Source: Punica granatum (Eukaryota; Streptophyta; Magnoliopsida; Myrtales; Lythraceae). Taken from it: a stretch of 64,000 bases of DNA. Positions 14,104-26,848 of this stretch are shown here, one piece after another; within the stretch, counting starts at the first letter, position 1, and each line of letters begins with the position of its first letter. The notes beneath the pieces are model-generated. The model did no database searches. It was not told the origin of the DNA and was given only the letters and a program-made list of their open reading frames with translations. The stretch lies in the NCBI RefSeq assembly GCF_007655135.1, contig NC_045127.1, forward strand, positions 19,138,199 through 19,202,198. The letters run 5' to 3'. A program made the position numbers and the translations under genes.

Positions 14104-17100
14104 GATCCATAGACTGAGAATTATTATCTTATTTGGTAATATATTAATTTAGACATAAAATTTTTAGAATTATATATGACTAGCAATTTTATTTCGAGTC
14201 AAGAGTCTAAAGTTTCCAATTTTTGAATAATTACTTATTTGTTTTAGGAAGTTACATGGTAACGGCCTAGATTCTAATTTCCTATTCAGTTTCTTCATTT
14301 TCTTAGGCCTATATATAGTCCATCTCAATGTACAAGAAGAGGGAACTAGATATTTCAGAAACAACTATTGATGAATGATACTTTGAGTTTGCTATAACTC
14401 TTTGTTTTCGGCATATCGTTAGGGTTAGCCGTGTTCTATTCCCTTCGAGTCTAAATTCAGATTTAGGCGCTAGAAATCGTGATCCGCGTTGCGTCAATGA
14501 GGCGGAGGATTTTCCGTCAAATCTGTATCAACAAGCCCATGCCCAAAGAAGCATATCTTGGATATATTAGGAAATATTCTCGTGATATGGATGGGGAAGA
14601 TGAGATGTCTTGATCCATAGACTGAGAATATTATTATCTTAATTTGGTAATATATTTATTTAGACATAAATTTTTAGAATTATATATGACTAGCAATTTT
14701 ATTTCGAGTCAAGAGTCTAAAGTTTCCAATTTTGGAATAATTACTTATTTTGTTTTTAGAAGTTACATGGTAACGGCCTAGATTCTAATTCCTATTTTAG
14801 TTTCTTCATTTTCTTAGGCCTATATATAGTCCATCTCAATGTACAAGAGAGGAACTAGATATTTCAGAAACAACTATTGATGAATGATACTTTGAGTTTG
14901 CTATAACTCTTTGTTTTCGGCATATCGTTAGGGTTTAGCCGTGTTCTATTCCCTTCGAGCCTAAATTCTGATTTAGGCGCTAGAAATCGTGATTCGCGCT
15001 GCGTCAATGAGGCGGAGGATTTTCAAGTCAAATCTAATCAACAAGCCCAAGCCCAAAGAAGCATATCTTGGATATATTAAGGAAATATTCTCGTGATATG
15101 GATGGGAAGATGAGATGTCTTGATCCATAGACTGAGAATATTATTATCTTAATTTGGTAATATATTTAATTTAGACATAAATATTTTTAGAATTATATAT
15201 GACTAGCAATTTTATTTCGAGTCAAGAGTCTAAAGTTTCCAATTTTGAATAATTACTTATTTTGTTTTAGAAGTTACATGGTAACGGCCTAGATTCTAAT
15301 TTCCTATTTTAGTTTCTCAGTTTTTTAGGCCTATATATAGTCCATCTCAATGTACAGAAGAGGGAACTAGATATTTCAGAAACAACTATTGATGAATGAT
15401 ACTTTGAGTTTACTATAACTCTTTGTTTTCGGCATATCGTTAGGGTTAGCCGTGTTCTATTCCCTTCGAGTCTAAATTCAGATTTAGGCGCTAGAAATCG
15501 TGATCCGCGCTGCGTCAATGAGGCGGAGGATTTTCAAGTCAAATCTGTATCAACAAGCCTAAGCCCAAAGAAGCATATCTTGGATATATTAAGGAAATAT
15601 TCTCGTGATATGGATGGGGAAGATGAGATGTCTTGATCCATAGACTGAGAATATTATTATCTTAATTTGGTAATATATTTAATTTAGACATAAATATTTT
15701 TAGAATTATATATGACTAGCAATTTTATTTCGAGTCAAGAGTCTAAAGTTTCCAATTTTGGAATAATTACTTATTTTGTTTTTGGAAGTTACATGGTAAC
15801 GGCCTAGATTCTAATTTCCTATTTTAGTTCCTTCATTTTCTTAGGCCTATATGTAGTCCATCTCAATGTACAAGAAGAGGGCACTAGATATTTCAGAAAC
15901 AACTATTGATGAATAATACTTTGCATTTACTATAACTCTTTGTTTTCGACATATCGTTAGGGTTTAGCCGTGTTCTATTCCCTTCGAGTCTAAATTCATA
16001 TTTAGGCGCTAGAAATCGTGATTCGCGTTGCGTCAATGAGTCGGAGGATTTTCAAGTAAAATCTAAATCAACAAGCCCAAGCCCCTAAGAAGCATATCTT
16101 TGATATATTAAAGAAATATTCTCGTGATATGGATGGGGAAGATGAGATGTCTTGATCCATAGACTGAGAATATTATTATCTTAATTTGGTAATATATTTA
16201 ATTTAGTCATAAATATTTTTAGAATTATATATGACTAGCAATTTTATTTCGAGTCAAGAGTCTAAAGTTTCCAATTTTGGAATAATTACTTATTTTGTTT
16301 TTAGAAGTTACATGGTAACGGACTTGATTCTAATTTCCTATTTAGTTTCTTCATTTTCTTAGGCCTATATATAGTCCATCTCAATGTACAAGAAGAGAGA
16401 ACTAGATATTTCAGAAACAACTATTGATGAATGATACTTTGAGTTTGCTATAACTCTTTGTTTTCGGCATATCGTTAGGGTTTAGCGTGTTCTGTTTCTT
16501 TCCCATCGAGCCTAAATTCTGATTTAGGCGCTAGAAATCGTGATTCGCGTGCTGCGTCAATGAGGCGGAGGATTTTCAAGTCAAATCTAATCAACAAGCC
16601 CAAGCCCTAAGAAGCATATCTTGATATATTAAGAAATATTCTCGTGATATGGATGGGGAAGATGAGATGTCTTGATCCATAGACTGAGAATATTATTATC
16701 TTAATTTGGTAATATTTAATTTAGACATAAATATTTTTAGAATTATATATGACTAGCAATTTTATTTCGAGTCAAGAGTCTAAAGTTTCCAATTTTTGAA
16801 TAATTACTTATTTTTGTTTTAGAAGTTACATGGTAACGGCCTAGATTCTAATTTCCTATTTTAGTTTCTTCATTTTTTAGGCCTATATATAGTCCATCTC
16901 AATGTACAAGAAGAGGGAACTAGATATTTCAGAAACAACTATTGATGAATGATACTTTGAGTTTGCTATAACTCTTTGTTTTCGGCATATCGTTAGGGTT
17001 TAGCCGTGTTCTATTCCCTCGAGTCTAAATTCTGATTTAGCGCTAGAAATCGTGATCCGCGCTGCGTCAATGAGGCGGAGGATTTTCAAGTCAAATCTGT

Positions 17101-17661
17101 ATCAACAAGCCCAAGCCCAAAGAAGCATATCTTGGATATATTAGGAAATATTCTCGTGATATGGATGGGAAGATGAGATGTCTTGATCCATAGACTGAGA
17201 ATATTATTATCTTAATTTGGTAATATATTCTATTTAGACATAAATATTTTTAGAATTATATATGACTAGCAATTTTATTTCGAGTCAAGAGTCTAAAGTT
17301 TCCAATTTTGGAATAATTACTTATTTTGTTTTTGGAAGTTACATGGTAACGGCCTAGATTCTAATTTCCTATTTTAGTTTCTTCATTTTCTTAGGCCTAT
17401 ATATAGTCCATCTCAATGTACAAGAAGAGGGAACTAGCTATTTTAGAAACAACTATTGATGAGTGGTACTTTGAGTTTACTATAACACTTTGTTTTCGGC
17501 ATATCGTTAGGGTTTAGCCGTGTTCTATTCCCTTCGAGTCTAAATTCAATTTAGGCGCTAGAAATCGTGATCCGCGTTGCGTCAATGAGGCGGAGGATTT
17601 TCAAGTCAAATCTGTATCAACAAGCCCAAGCCCAAAGAAGCATATCTTGGATATATTAAGG

Positions 17662-17775
17662 AAATATTCTCGTGATATGGATGGGGAAGATGAGATGTCT
17701 TGATCCATAGAGACTGAGAAATATTCTCGTGATATGGATGGGGAAGATGAGATGTCTTGATCCATAGACTGAGAA
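17662..17775 (+). repeat. 57-bp tandem duplication
   Basis: The segment from 'aaatattctcg' through 'gatccatagagactgag' is repeated beginning at 17719. It duplicates the phase mark itself, so marks occur at 17699 and 17757. The breakpoint differs from that of the duplication near 14055, although both affect the same part of the monomer. Confidence 0.85.
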
Positions 17776-20250
17776 TATTATTATCTTAATTTGGTAATAT
17801 ATTCTATTTAGACATAAATATTTTTAGAATTATATATGACTAGCAATTTTATTTCGAGTCAAGAGTCTAAAGTTTCCAATTTTGGAATAATTACTTATTT
17901 TGTTTTAGAAAGTTACATAGTAACGGCCTAGATTCTAATTTCCTATTCTAGTTTCTTAGTTTTCTTAGGCCTATATATAGTCAATCTCAATGTACAAGAA
18001 GAGAAAACTAGATATTTCAGAAACAATTATTGATGAATGATACTTTGAGTTTGCTATAACTCTTTGTTTTCTGCATATCGTTAAGGTTTAGCCGTGTTCT
18101 ATTCCCATCGAGCCTAAATTCTGATTTAGGCGCTAGAAATCGTGATTCGCGTTGCGTCAATGAGTCGGAGGATTTTCAAGTCAATCTAAATCAACAAGCC
18201 CAAGCCCTAAGAAGCATATCTTGGATATATAAAAATATTCTCGTGATATGGATGGGGAAGATGAGATGTCTTGATCCATAGACTGAGAATATTATTATCT
18301 TAATTTGGTAATATATTTAATTTAGACATAAATATTTTTAGAATTATATATGACTAGCAATTTTATTTCGAGTCAAGAGTCTAAAGTTCCAATTTTGAAT
18401 AATTACTTATTTTTTTTTGGAAGTTACATGGTAACGGCCTAGATTCTAATTTCCTATTTTAGTTCTTCATTTTCTTAGGCCTATATATAGTCCATCTCAA
18501 TGTACAAGAAGAGGTACTAGATATTTCAAAACAACTATTGATGAATGATACTTTGAGTTTACTATAACTCTTTGTTTTCGCATATCGTTAGGGTTTAGCC
18601 GTGTTCTATTCCCTTCGAGTCTAAATTCAATGAGGCGGAGGATTTTCCGCTCAAATCTGATCAACAATCCTATGCCCAAGAAGCATATCTTGGATATATT
18701 AAGGAAATATTCTCGTGATATGGATGGGGAAGATGAGATGTCTTGATCCATAGACTGAGAATATTATTATCTTAATTTGTAATATATTTATTTAGACATA
18801 ATATTTTTAGAATATATATGACTAGCAATTTTATTTCGAGTCAAGAGTCTAAAGTTTCCAATTTTGGAATAATTACTTATTTTGTTTTAGAAGTTACATG
18901 GTAACGGCCTAGATTCTAATTTCCTATTTAGTTTCTAGTTTTCTTAGGCCTATAGTCATCTCAATGTACAAGAAGAGAAACTAGATATTTCAGAAACAAC
19001 TATTGATGAATGATACTTTGAGTTTGCTATAACTCTTTGTTTTCGATATATCGTTAGGGTTTAGCCGTGTTCTATTCCCTCGAGCCTAAATTCTGATTTA
19101 GGCGCTAGAAATCGTGATTCGCGGCGTCAATGAGGCGGAGGATTTTCAAGTCAAATCTGTATCAACAAGCCCAAGCCCCTAAGAAGCATATCTTGGATAT
19201 ATTAAGGAAATATTCTCGTGATATGGATGGGGAGATGAGATGTCTTGATCCATAGACTGAGAATATTATTATCTTAATTTGTAATATATTTAATTTAGAC
19301 ATAAATATTTTTAGAATTATATATGACTAGCAATTTTATTTCGAGTCAAGAGTCTAAAGTTTCCAATTTGGAATAATTATTATTTTGTTTTTGGAAGTTA
19401 CATGGTAACGGCCTAGATTCTAATTTCCTATTTTAGTTTCTTCATTTTTTAGGCCTATATATAGTCCATCTCAATGTACAAGAAGAGGGACTAGATATTT
19501 CAGAAACAACTATTGATGAATGATACTTTGAGTTTACTATAACTCTTTGTTTTCGGCATATCGTTAGGGTTTAGCCGTGTTCTATTCCCTTCGAGTCTAA
19601 ATTCATATTTAGGCTAGAAATCGTGATCCGCGTTGCGTCAATGAGGCGGAGGATTTTCCGCTCAAATCTGTATCAACAAGCCTATGCCCAAGAAGCATAT
19701 CTTGGATATATTAAGGAAATATTCTCGTGATATGGATGGGGAAGATGAGATGTCTTGATCCATAGACTGAAATATTATTATCTTAATTTGTTAATATATT
19801 AATTTAGACATAAATATTTTTAGAATTATATATGACTAGCAATTTTATTTCGAGTCAAGAGTCTAAAGTTTCCAATTTTGAATAATTACTATTTTGTTTT
19901 AGGAAGTTACATGGTAACGGCCTAGATTCTAATTTCCTATTTCAGTTTCTTCATTTTTTTAGGCCTATATATAGTCCATCTCAATGTACAAGAAGGGGAA
20001 CTAGATATTTCAGAAACAACTATTGATGAATGATACTTTGAGTTTACTATAACTCTTTGTTTTCGGCATATCGTTAGGGTTTAGCCGTGTTCTATTCCCT
20101 CGAGTCTAAATTCTATTTAGGCGTAGAAATCGTGATCCGCGTTGCGTCAATGAGGCGGAGGATTTCGCTCAAATCTGTATCAACAAGCCTATGCCCAAGA
20201 AGCATATCTTGGAAATATTCTCGTGATATGGATGGGGAAGATGAGATGTC
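17758..20250 (+). repeat. Higher-order copy, 5 monomers (S-Delta-B-A-A)
   Basis: Monomer ends are 18270 (S), 18742 (Delta), 19244 (B), 19754 (A) and 20250 (A). The copy is rich in one-base losses. Its last monomer also lacks the 11-bp 'atatattaagg' segment, giving 'cttggaaatattc' near 20210. Confidence 0.7.
18271..18742 (+). repeat. Delta monomer 2
   Basis: The same 37-bp loss is present, with the junction at about 18629 and an interval of 472 bp. It follows the S unit ending at 18270. Confidence 0.82.
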
Positions 20251-20753
20251 TTGATCCATAGACTGAGAATATTATTATCTTAATTTGGTAATATATTTAT
20301 TTAGACATAATATTTTTAGAATATATATGACTAGCAATTTTTTTCGAGTCAAGAGTCTAAAGTTTCCAATTTTGGAATAATTACTTATTTTGTTTTAGAA
20401 GTTACATGGTAACGGCCTAGATTCTAATTTCCTATTCTTTTCTTATTTTCTTAGGCCTATATATAGTCCATCTCAATGTACAAGAAGAGAAACTAGATAT
20501 TTCAGAAACACTATTGATGATGATACTTTGAGTTTGCTATCACTCTTTGTTTTCGCATATCGTTAGGGTTTAGCCGTGTTCTATTCCCATCGAGCCTAAA
20601 TTCTGATTTAGGCGCTAGAAATCGTGATTCGCTTGCGTAATGAGCGGAGGATTTTCAAGTCAATCTAAATCAACAAGCCCAAGCCCCTAAGAAGCATATC
20701 TTGGATATATTAAGGAAATATTCTCGTGATATGGATGGGGAAGATGAGATGTC

Positions 20754-21227
20754 TTGATCCATAGACTGAGAATATTATTATCTTAACTTGGTAATATATT
20801 TATTTAGACATAAATATTTTTAGAATTATATATGACTAGCAATTTTATTTCGAGTCAAGAGTCTAAAGTTCCAATTTTGGAATAATTACTTATTTTGTTT
20901 TGGAAGTTACATGGTAACGGCCTAGATTCTAATTTCCTATTTAGTTTCTTCATTTTCTTAGGCCTATATATAGTCCATCTCAATGTACAAGAAGGGTACT
21001 AGATATTTCAGAAACAACTATTGATGAATGATACTTTGAGTTTACTATAACTCTTTGTTTTCGACATATCGTTAGGGTTTAGCCGTGTTCTATTCCCTTC
21101 GAGTCTAAATTCAATGAGGCGGGGATTTTCCGCTCAAATCTGTATCAACAATCCTATGCCCAAAGAAGCATATCTTGGATATATTAAGGAATATTCTCGT
21201 GATATGGATGGGGAAGATGAGATGTCT
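20754..21227 (+). repeat. Delta monomer 3
   Basis: The same loss is present, with the junction at about 21113 and an interval of 474 bp. It follows the S unit ending at 20753. Confidence 0.82.
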
Positions 21228-22107
21228 TGATCCATAGACTGAGAATATTATTATCTTAATTTGTAATATATTTAATTTAGACATAAATATTTTTAGAATT
21301 ATATATGACTAGCAATTTTATTTCGAGTCAAGAGTCTAAAGTTTCAATTTTGGAATAATTATTATTTTGTTTTTGAAGTTACATGGTAACGGCCTAGATT
21401 CTAATTTCCTATTTCAGTTTCTTCATTTTTTTAGGCTATATATAGTCCATCTCAATGTACAAGAAGAGGGACTAGATATTTCAGAAACAACTATTGATGA
21501 ATGATACTTTGAGTTTACTATAACACTTTGTTTTCGCATATCGTTAGGGTTTAGCCGTGTTCTATTCCCTTCGTCTAAATTCAAATTTAGGCGCTAGAAA
21601 TCGTGATCCGCGTTGCGTGAATGAGGCGGAGGATTTTCCGCTCAAATCTGTATCAACAAGCCATGCCCAAGAAGCATATCTTGGATATATTAAGGAAATA
21701 TTCTCGTGATATGGATGGGGAAGATGAGATGTCTTGATCATAGATTGAAATATTATTATCTTAATTTGTTAATATATTTAATTTAGACATAAATATTTTT
21801 AGAATTATATATGACTAGAAATTTTATTTCGAGTCAAGAGTCTAAAGTTTCCAATTTTGAATAATTAACTATTTTGTTTGGAAGTTACATGGTAACGGCC
21901 TAGATTCTAATTTCCTATTTCAGTTTCTTCATTTTTTAGGCCTATATATAGTCCATCTCAATGTACAAGAAGGGGAACTAGATTTTCAGAAACAACTATT
22001 GATGAATGATACTTTGAGTTTACTATAACACTTTGTTTTCGGCATATCGTTAGGGTTTAGCCGTGTTCTATTCCCTCGAGCCTAAATTCTGATTTGGGCG
22101 CTAGAAA

Positions 22108-22126
22108 TCGTGATCCGGAGGATTTT
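22108..22126 (+). repeat. Short deletion in a B-type monomer
   Basis: The sequence reads 'gatccggaggatttt' around 22117, missing about 17 bp that normally includes 'cgctgcgtcaatgag'. It contributes to the short 492-bp interval ending at 22225. Confidence 0.75.
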
Positions 22127-23258
22127 CAAGTCAAATCTGTATCAACAAGCCCAAGCCCCTAAGAAGCATATCTTGGATATATTAAGGAAATATTCTCGTG
22201 ATATGGATGGGGAAGATGAGATGTCTTGATCCATAGACTGAGAATATTATTATCTTAATTTTGTAATATATTTAATTTAGACATAAATATTTTTAGAATT
22301 ATATATGACTAGCAATTTTATTTCGAGTCAAGAGTCTAAAGTTTCCAATTTTGGAATAATTAATTATTTTGTTTTTGGAAGTTACATGGTAACGGCCTAG
22401 ATTCTAATTTCCTATTTCAGTTTCTTCATTTTTTTAGGCCTATATATGGTCCATCTCAATGTACAAGAAGAGGGAACTAGATATTTCAGAAACAACTATT
22501 GATGAATGATACTTTGAGTTTACTATAACACTTTGTTTTCGGCCTATCGTTAGGGTTTAGCCGTGTTCTATTCCCTTCGAGTCTAAATTCAAATTTAGGC
22601 GCTAGAAATCGTGATCCGCGTTGCGTGAATGAGGCGGAGGATTTTCCGCTCAAATCTGTATCAACAAGCCTATGCCCAAAGAAGCATATCTTGGATATAT
22701 TAAGGAAATATTCTCGTGATATGGATGGGGAAGATGAGATGTCTTGATCCATAGACTGAGAATATTATTATCTTAATTTGTTAATATATTTAATTTAGAC
22801 ATAAATATTTTTAGAATTATATATGACTAGCAATTTTATTTCGAGTCAAGAGTCTAAAGTTTCCAATTTTTGAATAATTACTATTTTGTTTTAGAAGTTA
22901 CATGGTAACGGCCTAGATTCTAATTTCCTATTTCAGTTTCTTCATTTTTTTAGGCCTATATATAGTCCATCTCAATGTACAAGAAGGGGAACTAGATATT
23001 TCAGAAACAACTATTGATGAATGATACTTTGAGTTTACTATAACACTTTGTTTTCGGCATATCGTTAGGGTTTAGCCGTGTTCTATTCCCTTCGAGTCTA
23101 AATTCATATTTAGGCGGTAGAAATCGTGATCCGCGTTGCGTCAATGAGGCGGAGGATTTTCCGCTCAAATCTGTATCAACAAGCCTATGCCCAAAGAAGC
23201 ATATCTTGGATATATTAAGGTAATATTCTCGTGATATGGATGGGGAAGATGAGATGTC

Positions 23259-23777
23259 TTGATCCATAGACTGAGAATATTATTATCTTAATTTGGTAAT
23301 ATATTCTATTTAGACATAAATATTTTTAGAATTATATATGACTAGCAATTTTTTTCGAGTCAAGAGTCTAAAGTTTCCAATTTTGGAATAATTACTTATT
23401 TTGTTTTAGAAAGTTACATAGTAACGGCCTAGATTCTAATTTCCTATTCTAGTTTCTTAGTTTTCTTAGGCCTATATATAGTCAATCTCAATGTACAAGA
23501 AGAGAAAACTAGATATTTCAGAAACAATTATTGATGAATGATACTTTGAGTTTGCTATAACTCTTTGTTTTCTGCATATCGTTAAGGTTTAGCCGTGTTC
23601 TATTCCCATCGAGCCTAAATTCTGATTTAGGCGCTAGAAATCGTGATTCGCGTTGCGTCAATGAGTCGGAGGATTTTCAAGTAAAATCTAAATCAACAAG
23701 CCCAAGCCCCTAAGAAGCATATCTTGGATATATTAAAGAAATATTCTCGTGATATGGATGGGGAAGATGAGATGTCT
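23259..23777 (+). repeat. Exemplar S-type monomer
   Basis: This 519-bp unit shows the S diagnostics: 'tagtcaatctc' instead of 'tagtccatctc', 'gagaaaactag', 'caattattg', 'cgttaaggtttag' (a changed telomere-like core), 'catcgagcc', 'gagtcgg', 'aaatctaaatc', 'aagcccctaag' and 'attaaagaaat'. S units open the higher-order blocks in domain III. Confidence 0.78.
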
Positions 23778-24257
23778 TGATCCATAGACTGAGAATATTA
23801 TTATCTTAATTTGGTAATATATTTAATTTAGACATAAATATTTTTAGAATTATATATGACTAGCAATTTTATTTCGAGTCAAGAGTCTAAAGTTTCCAAT
23901 TTTGGAATAATTACTTATTTTGTTTTTGGAAGTTACATGGTAACGGCCTAGATTCTAATTTCCTATTTTAGTTCCTTCATTTTCTTAGGCCTATATATAG
24001 TCCATCTCAATGTACAAGAAGAGGGTACTAGATATTTCAGAAACAACTATTGATGAATGATACTTTGAGTTTACTATAACTCTTTGTTTTCGACATATCG
24101 TTAGGGTTTAGCCGTGTTCTATTCCCATCGAGCCTAAATTCAATGAGGCGGAGGATTTTCCGCTCAAATCTGTATCAGCAAGCCTATGCCCAAAGAAGCA
24201 TATCTTGGATATATTAAGGAAATATTCTCGTGATATGGATGGGGAAGATAAGATGTC
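23778..24257 (+). repeat. Delta monomer 4
   Basis: The same loss is present, with the junction at about 24142 and an interval of 480 bp. Its left flank is B-like (catcgagcc), unlike the cttcgagtc of most other Delta copies, which makes it a mosaic. It follows the S unit ending at 23777. Confidence 0.82.
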
Positions 24258-26848
24258 TTGATCCATAGACTGAGAATATTATTATCTTAATTTGGTAATA
24301 TATTCTATTTAGACCTAAATATTTTTAGAAATATATATGACTAGCAATTTTATTTCGAGTCAAGAGTCTAAAGTTTCCAATTTTGGAATAATTACTTATT
24401 TTGTTTTAGAATGTTACATAGTAACGGCCTAGATTCTAATTTCCTATTCTAGTTTCTTAGTTTTCTTAGGCCTATATATAGTCAATCTCAATGTACAAGA
24501 AGAGAAAACTAGATATTTCAGAAACAACTATTGATGAATGATACTTTGAGTTTGCTATAACTCTTTGTTTTCGACATATTGTTAGGGTTTAGCCGTGTTC
24601 TATTCCCATCGAGCCTAAATTCTGATTTAGGCATTAGAAATCGTGATTCGCGCTGCGTCAACGAGGCAGAGGATTTTCAAGTCAAATCTGTATCAACAAG
24701 CCCAAGCCCCTAAGAAGCATATCTTGGATATATTAAGGAAATATTCTCGTGATATGGATGGGGAAGATTAGATGTCTTGATCCATAGACTGAGAATATTA
24801 TTATCTTAATTTTGTAATATATTTAATTTAGACATAAATATTTTTAGAATTATATATGACTAGCAATTTTATTTCGAGTCAAGAGTCTAAAGTTTCAAAT
24901 TTTGGAATAATTAATTATTTTGTTTTTGGAAGTTACATGGTAACGGCCAAGATTCTAATTTCCTATTTCAGTTTCTTCATTTTTTTAGGCCTATAAATAG
25001 TCCATCTCAATGTACAAGAAGAGGGAACTAGTTATTTCCGAAACAACTATTGACGAATGATACTTTGAGTTTACTATAACACTTTGTTTTCGGCATATCG
25101 TTAGGGTTTAGCCGTGTTCTATTCCCATCGAGCCTAAATTCTGATTTAGGCTGTAGAAATCGTGATCCGCGTTGCGTCAATGAGGCGGGGGATTTTCCGC
25201 TCAAATCTGTATCAACAAGCCTATGCCCAAAGAAGCATATCTTGCATATATTAAGGAAATATTCTCGTGATATGGATGGGGAAGATGAGATGTCTTGATC
25301 CAAAGACTGAGAATATTATTTTGTTAATTTGTTAATATATTTAATTTAGACATAAATATTTTTAGAATTATATATGACTAGCAATTTTATTTCGAGTCAA
25401 GAGTCTAAAGTTTCCAATTTTTGAATAAATAATTATTTTGTTTTAGGAAGTTACATGGTAACGGCCTAGATTCTAATTTCCTATTTCAGTTTCTTCATTT
25501 TTTTAGGCCTATATATAGTCCATCTCAATGTACAAGAAGAGGGAACTAGATATTTCAGAAACAACTATTGATGAATGATACTTTGAGTTTACTATAACAC
25601 TTTGTTTTCGGCATATCGTTAGGGTTTAGCCGTGTTCTATTCCCATCGAGCCTAAATTCTGATTTGGGCGCTAGAAATAGTGATTCGCGCTGCGTCAATG
25701 AGGCGGAGGATTTTCAAGTCAAATCTGTATCAACAAGCCAAGCCCCTAAGAAGCATATCTTGGATATATTAAGGAAATATTCTCGTGATATGGATGGGGA
25801 AGATGAGATGTCTTGATCCATAGACTGAGAATATTATTATCTTAATTTTGTAATATATTTAATTTAGACATAAATATTTTTAGAATTATATATGACTAGC
25901 AATTTTATTTCGAGTCAAGAGTCTAAAGTTTCAAATTTTGGAATAATTAATTATTTTGTTTTTGGAAGTTACATGGTAACGGCCAAGATTCTAATTTCCT
26001 ATTTCAGTTTCTTCATTTTTTTAGGCTTATAAATAGTCCATCTCAATGTACAAGAAGAGGGAACTAGATATTTCCGAAACAACTATTGACGAATGATACT
26101 TTGAGTTTACTATAACACTTTGTTTTCGGCCTATCGTTAGGGTTTAGCCGTGTTCTATTCCCTTCGAGTCTAAATTCAAATTTAGGCGCTAGAAGTCGTG
26201 ATCCGCGTTGCGTGAATGAGGCGGAGGTTTTTCCGCTCAAATCTGTATCAACAAGCCTATGCCCAAAGAAGCATATCTTGGATATATTAAGGAAATATTC
26301 TCGTGATATGGATGGGGAAGATGAGATGTCTTGATCAATAGATTGTAAATATTATTATCTTAATTTGTTAATATATTTAATTTAGACATAAATATTTTTA
26401 GAATTATATATGACTAGAAATTTTATTTCGAGTCAAGAGTCTAAAGTTTCCAATTTTTGAATAATTAACTATTTTGTTTTAGGAAGTTTCATGGTAACGG
26501 CCTAGATTCTAATTTCCTATTTCAGTTTCTTCATTTTTTTAGGCCTATATATAGTCCATCTCAATGTACAAGAAGGGGGAACTAGATATTTCAGAAACAA
26601 CTATTGATGAATGATACTTTGAGTTTACTATAACACTTTGTTTTCGGCATATCGTTAGGGTTTAGCCGTGATCTATTCCCTTCGAGTCTAAATTCATATT
26701 TAGGCGGTAGAAATCGTGATCCGCGTTGCGTCAATGAGGCGGAGGATTTTCCGCTCAAATCTGTATCAACAAGCCTATGCCCAAAGAAGCATATCTTGGA
26801 TATATTAAGGAAATATTCTCGTGATATGGATGGGGAAGATGAGATGTC

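Larger units (their letters stand above)
10244..17757 (+). repeat. Domain II: mixed monomers, many small indels
   Basis: Marks are at 10762, 11239, 11751, 12508, 13023, 13537, 14101, 14609, 15119, 15632, 16151, 16671, 17182, 17699 and 17757 (the last a local duplicate). An S-Delta-B order appears at 10762, 11239 and 11751, as in the next domain. After that A-like and mosaic monomers follow without a clear period. Many copies lack single bases in short homopolymers or doubled letters, so several intervals are only 508-513 bp. Three partial duplications lie here (near 12130, 14055 and 17719). Confidence 0.7.
20251..23258 (+). repeat. Higher-order copy, 6 monomers
   Basis: Monomer ends are 20753 (S), 21227 (Delta), 21733 (A-like with gcgtgaatg), 22225 (B with a short deletion at 22117), 22743 (A with gcgtgaatg) and 23258 (A with ggcggtag). 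The rare variants 'gcgtgaatg' and 'gactagaaatttt' recur in the next copy around 26215 and 26412. Confidence 0.68.
23259..26848 (+). repeat. Higher-order copy, 7 monomers (3590 bp)
   Basis: Monomer ends are 23777 (S), 24257 (Delta), 24777 (B), 25294 (A-like), 25812 (B with gatttgggcgc), 26330 (A) and 26848 (A with ggcggtag). Intervals are 517-520 bp except the Delta interval of 480 bp. This is a clean stretch with few one-base losses. Confidence 0.78.
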
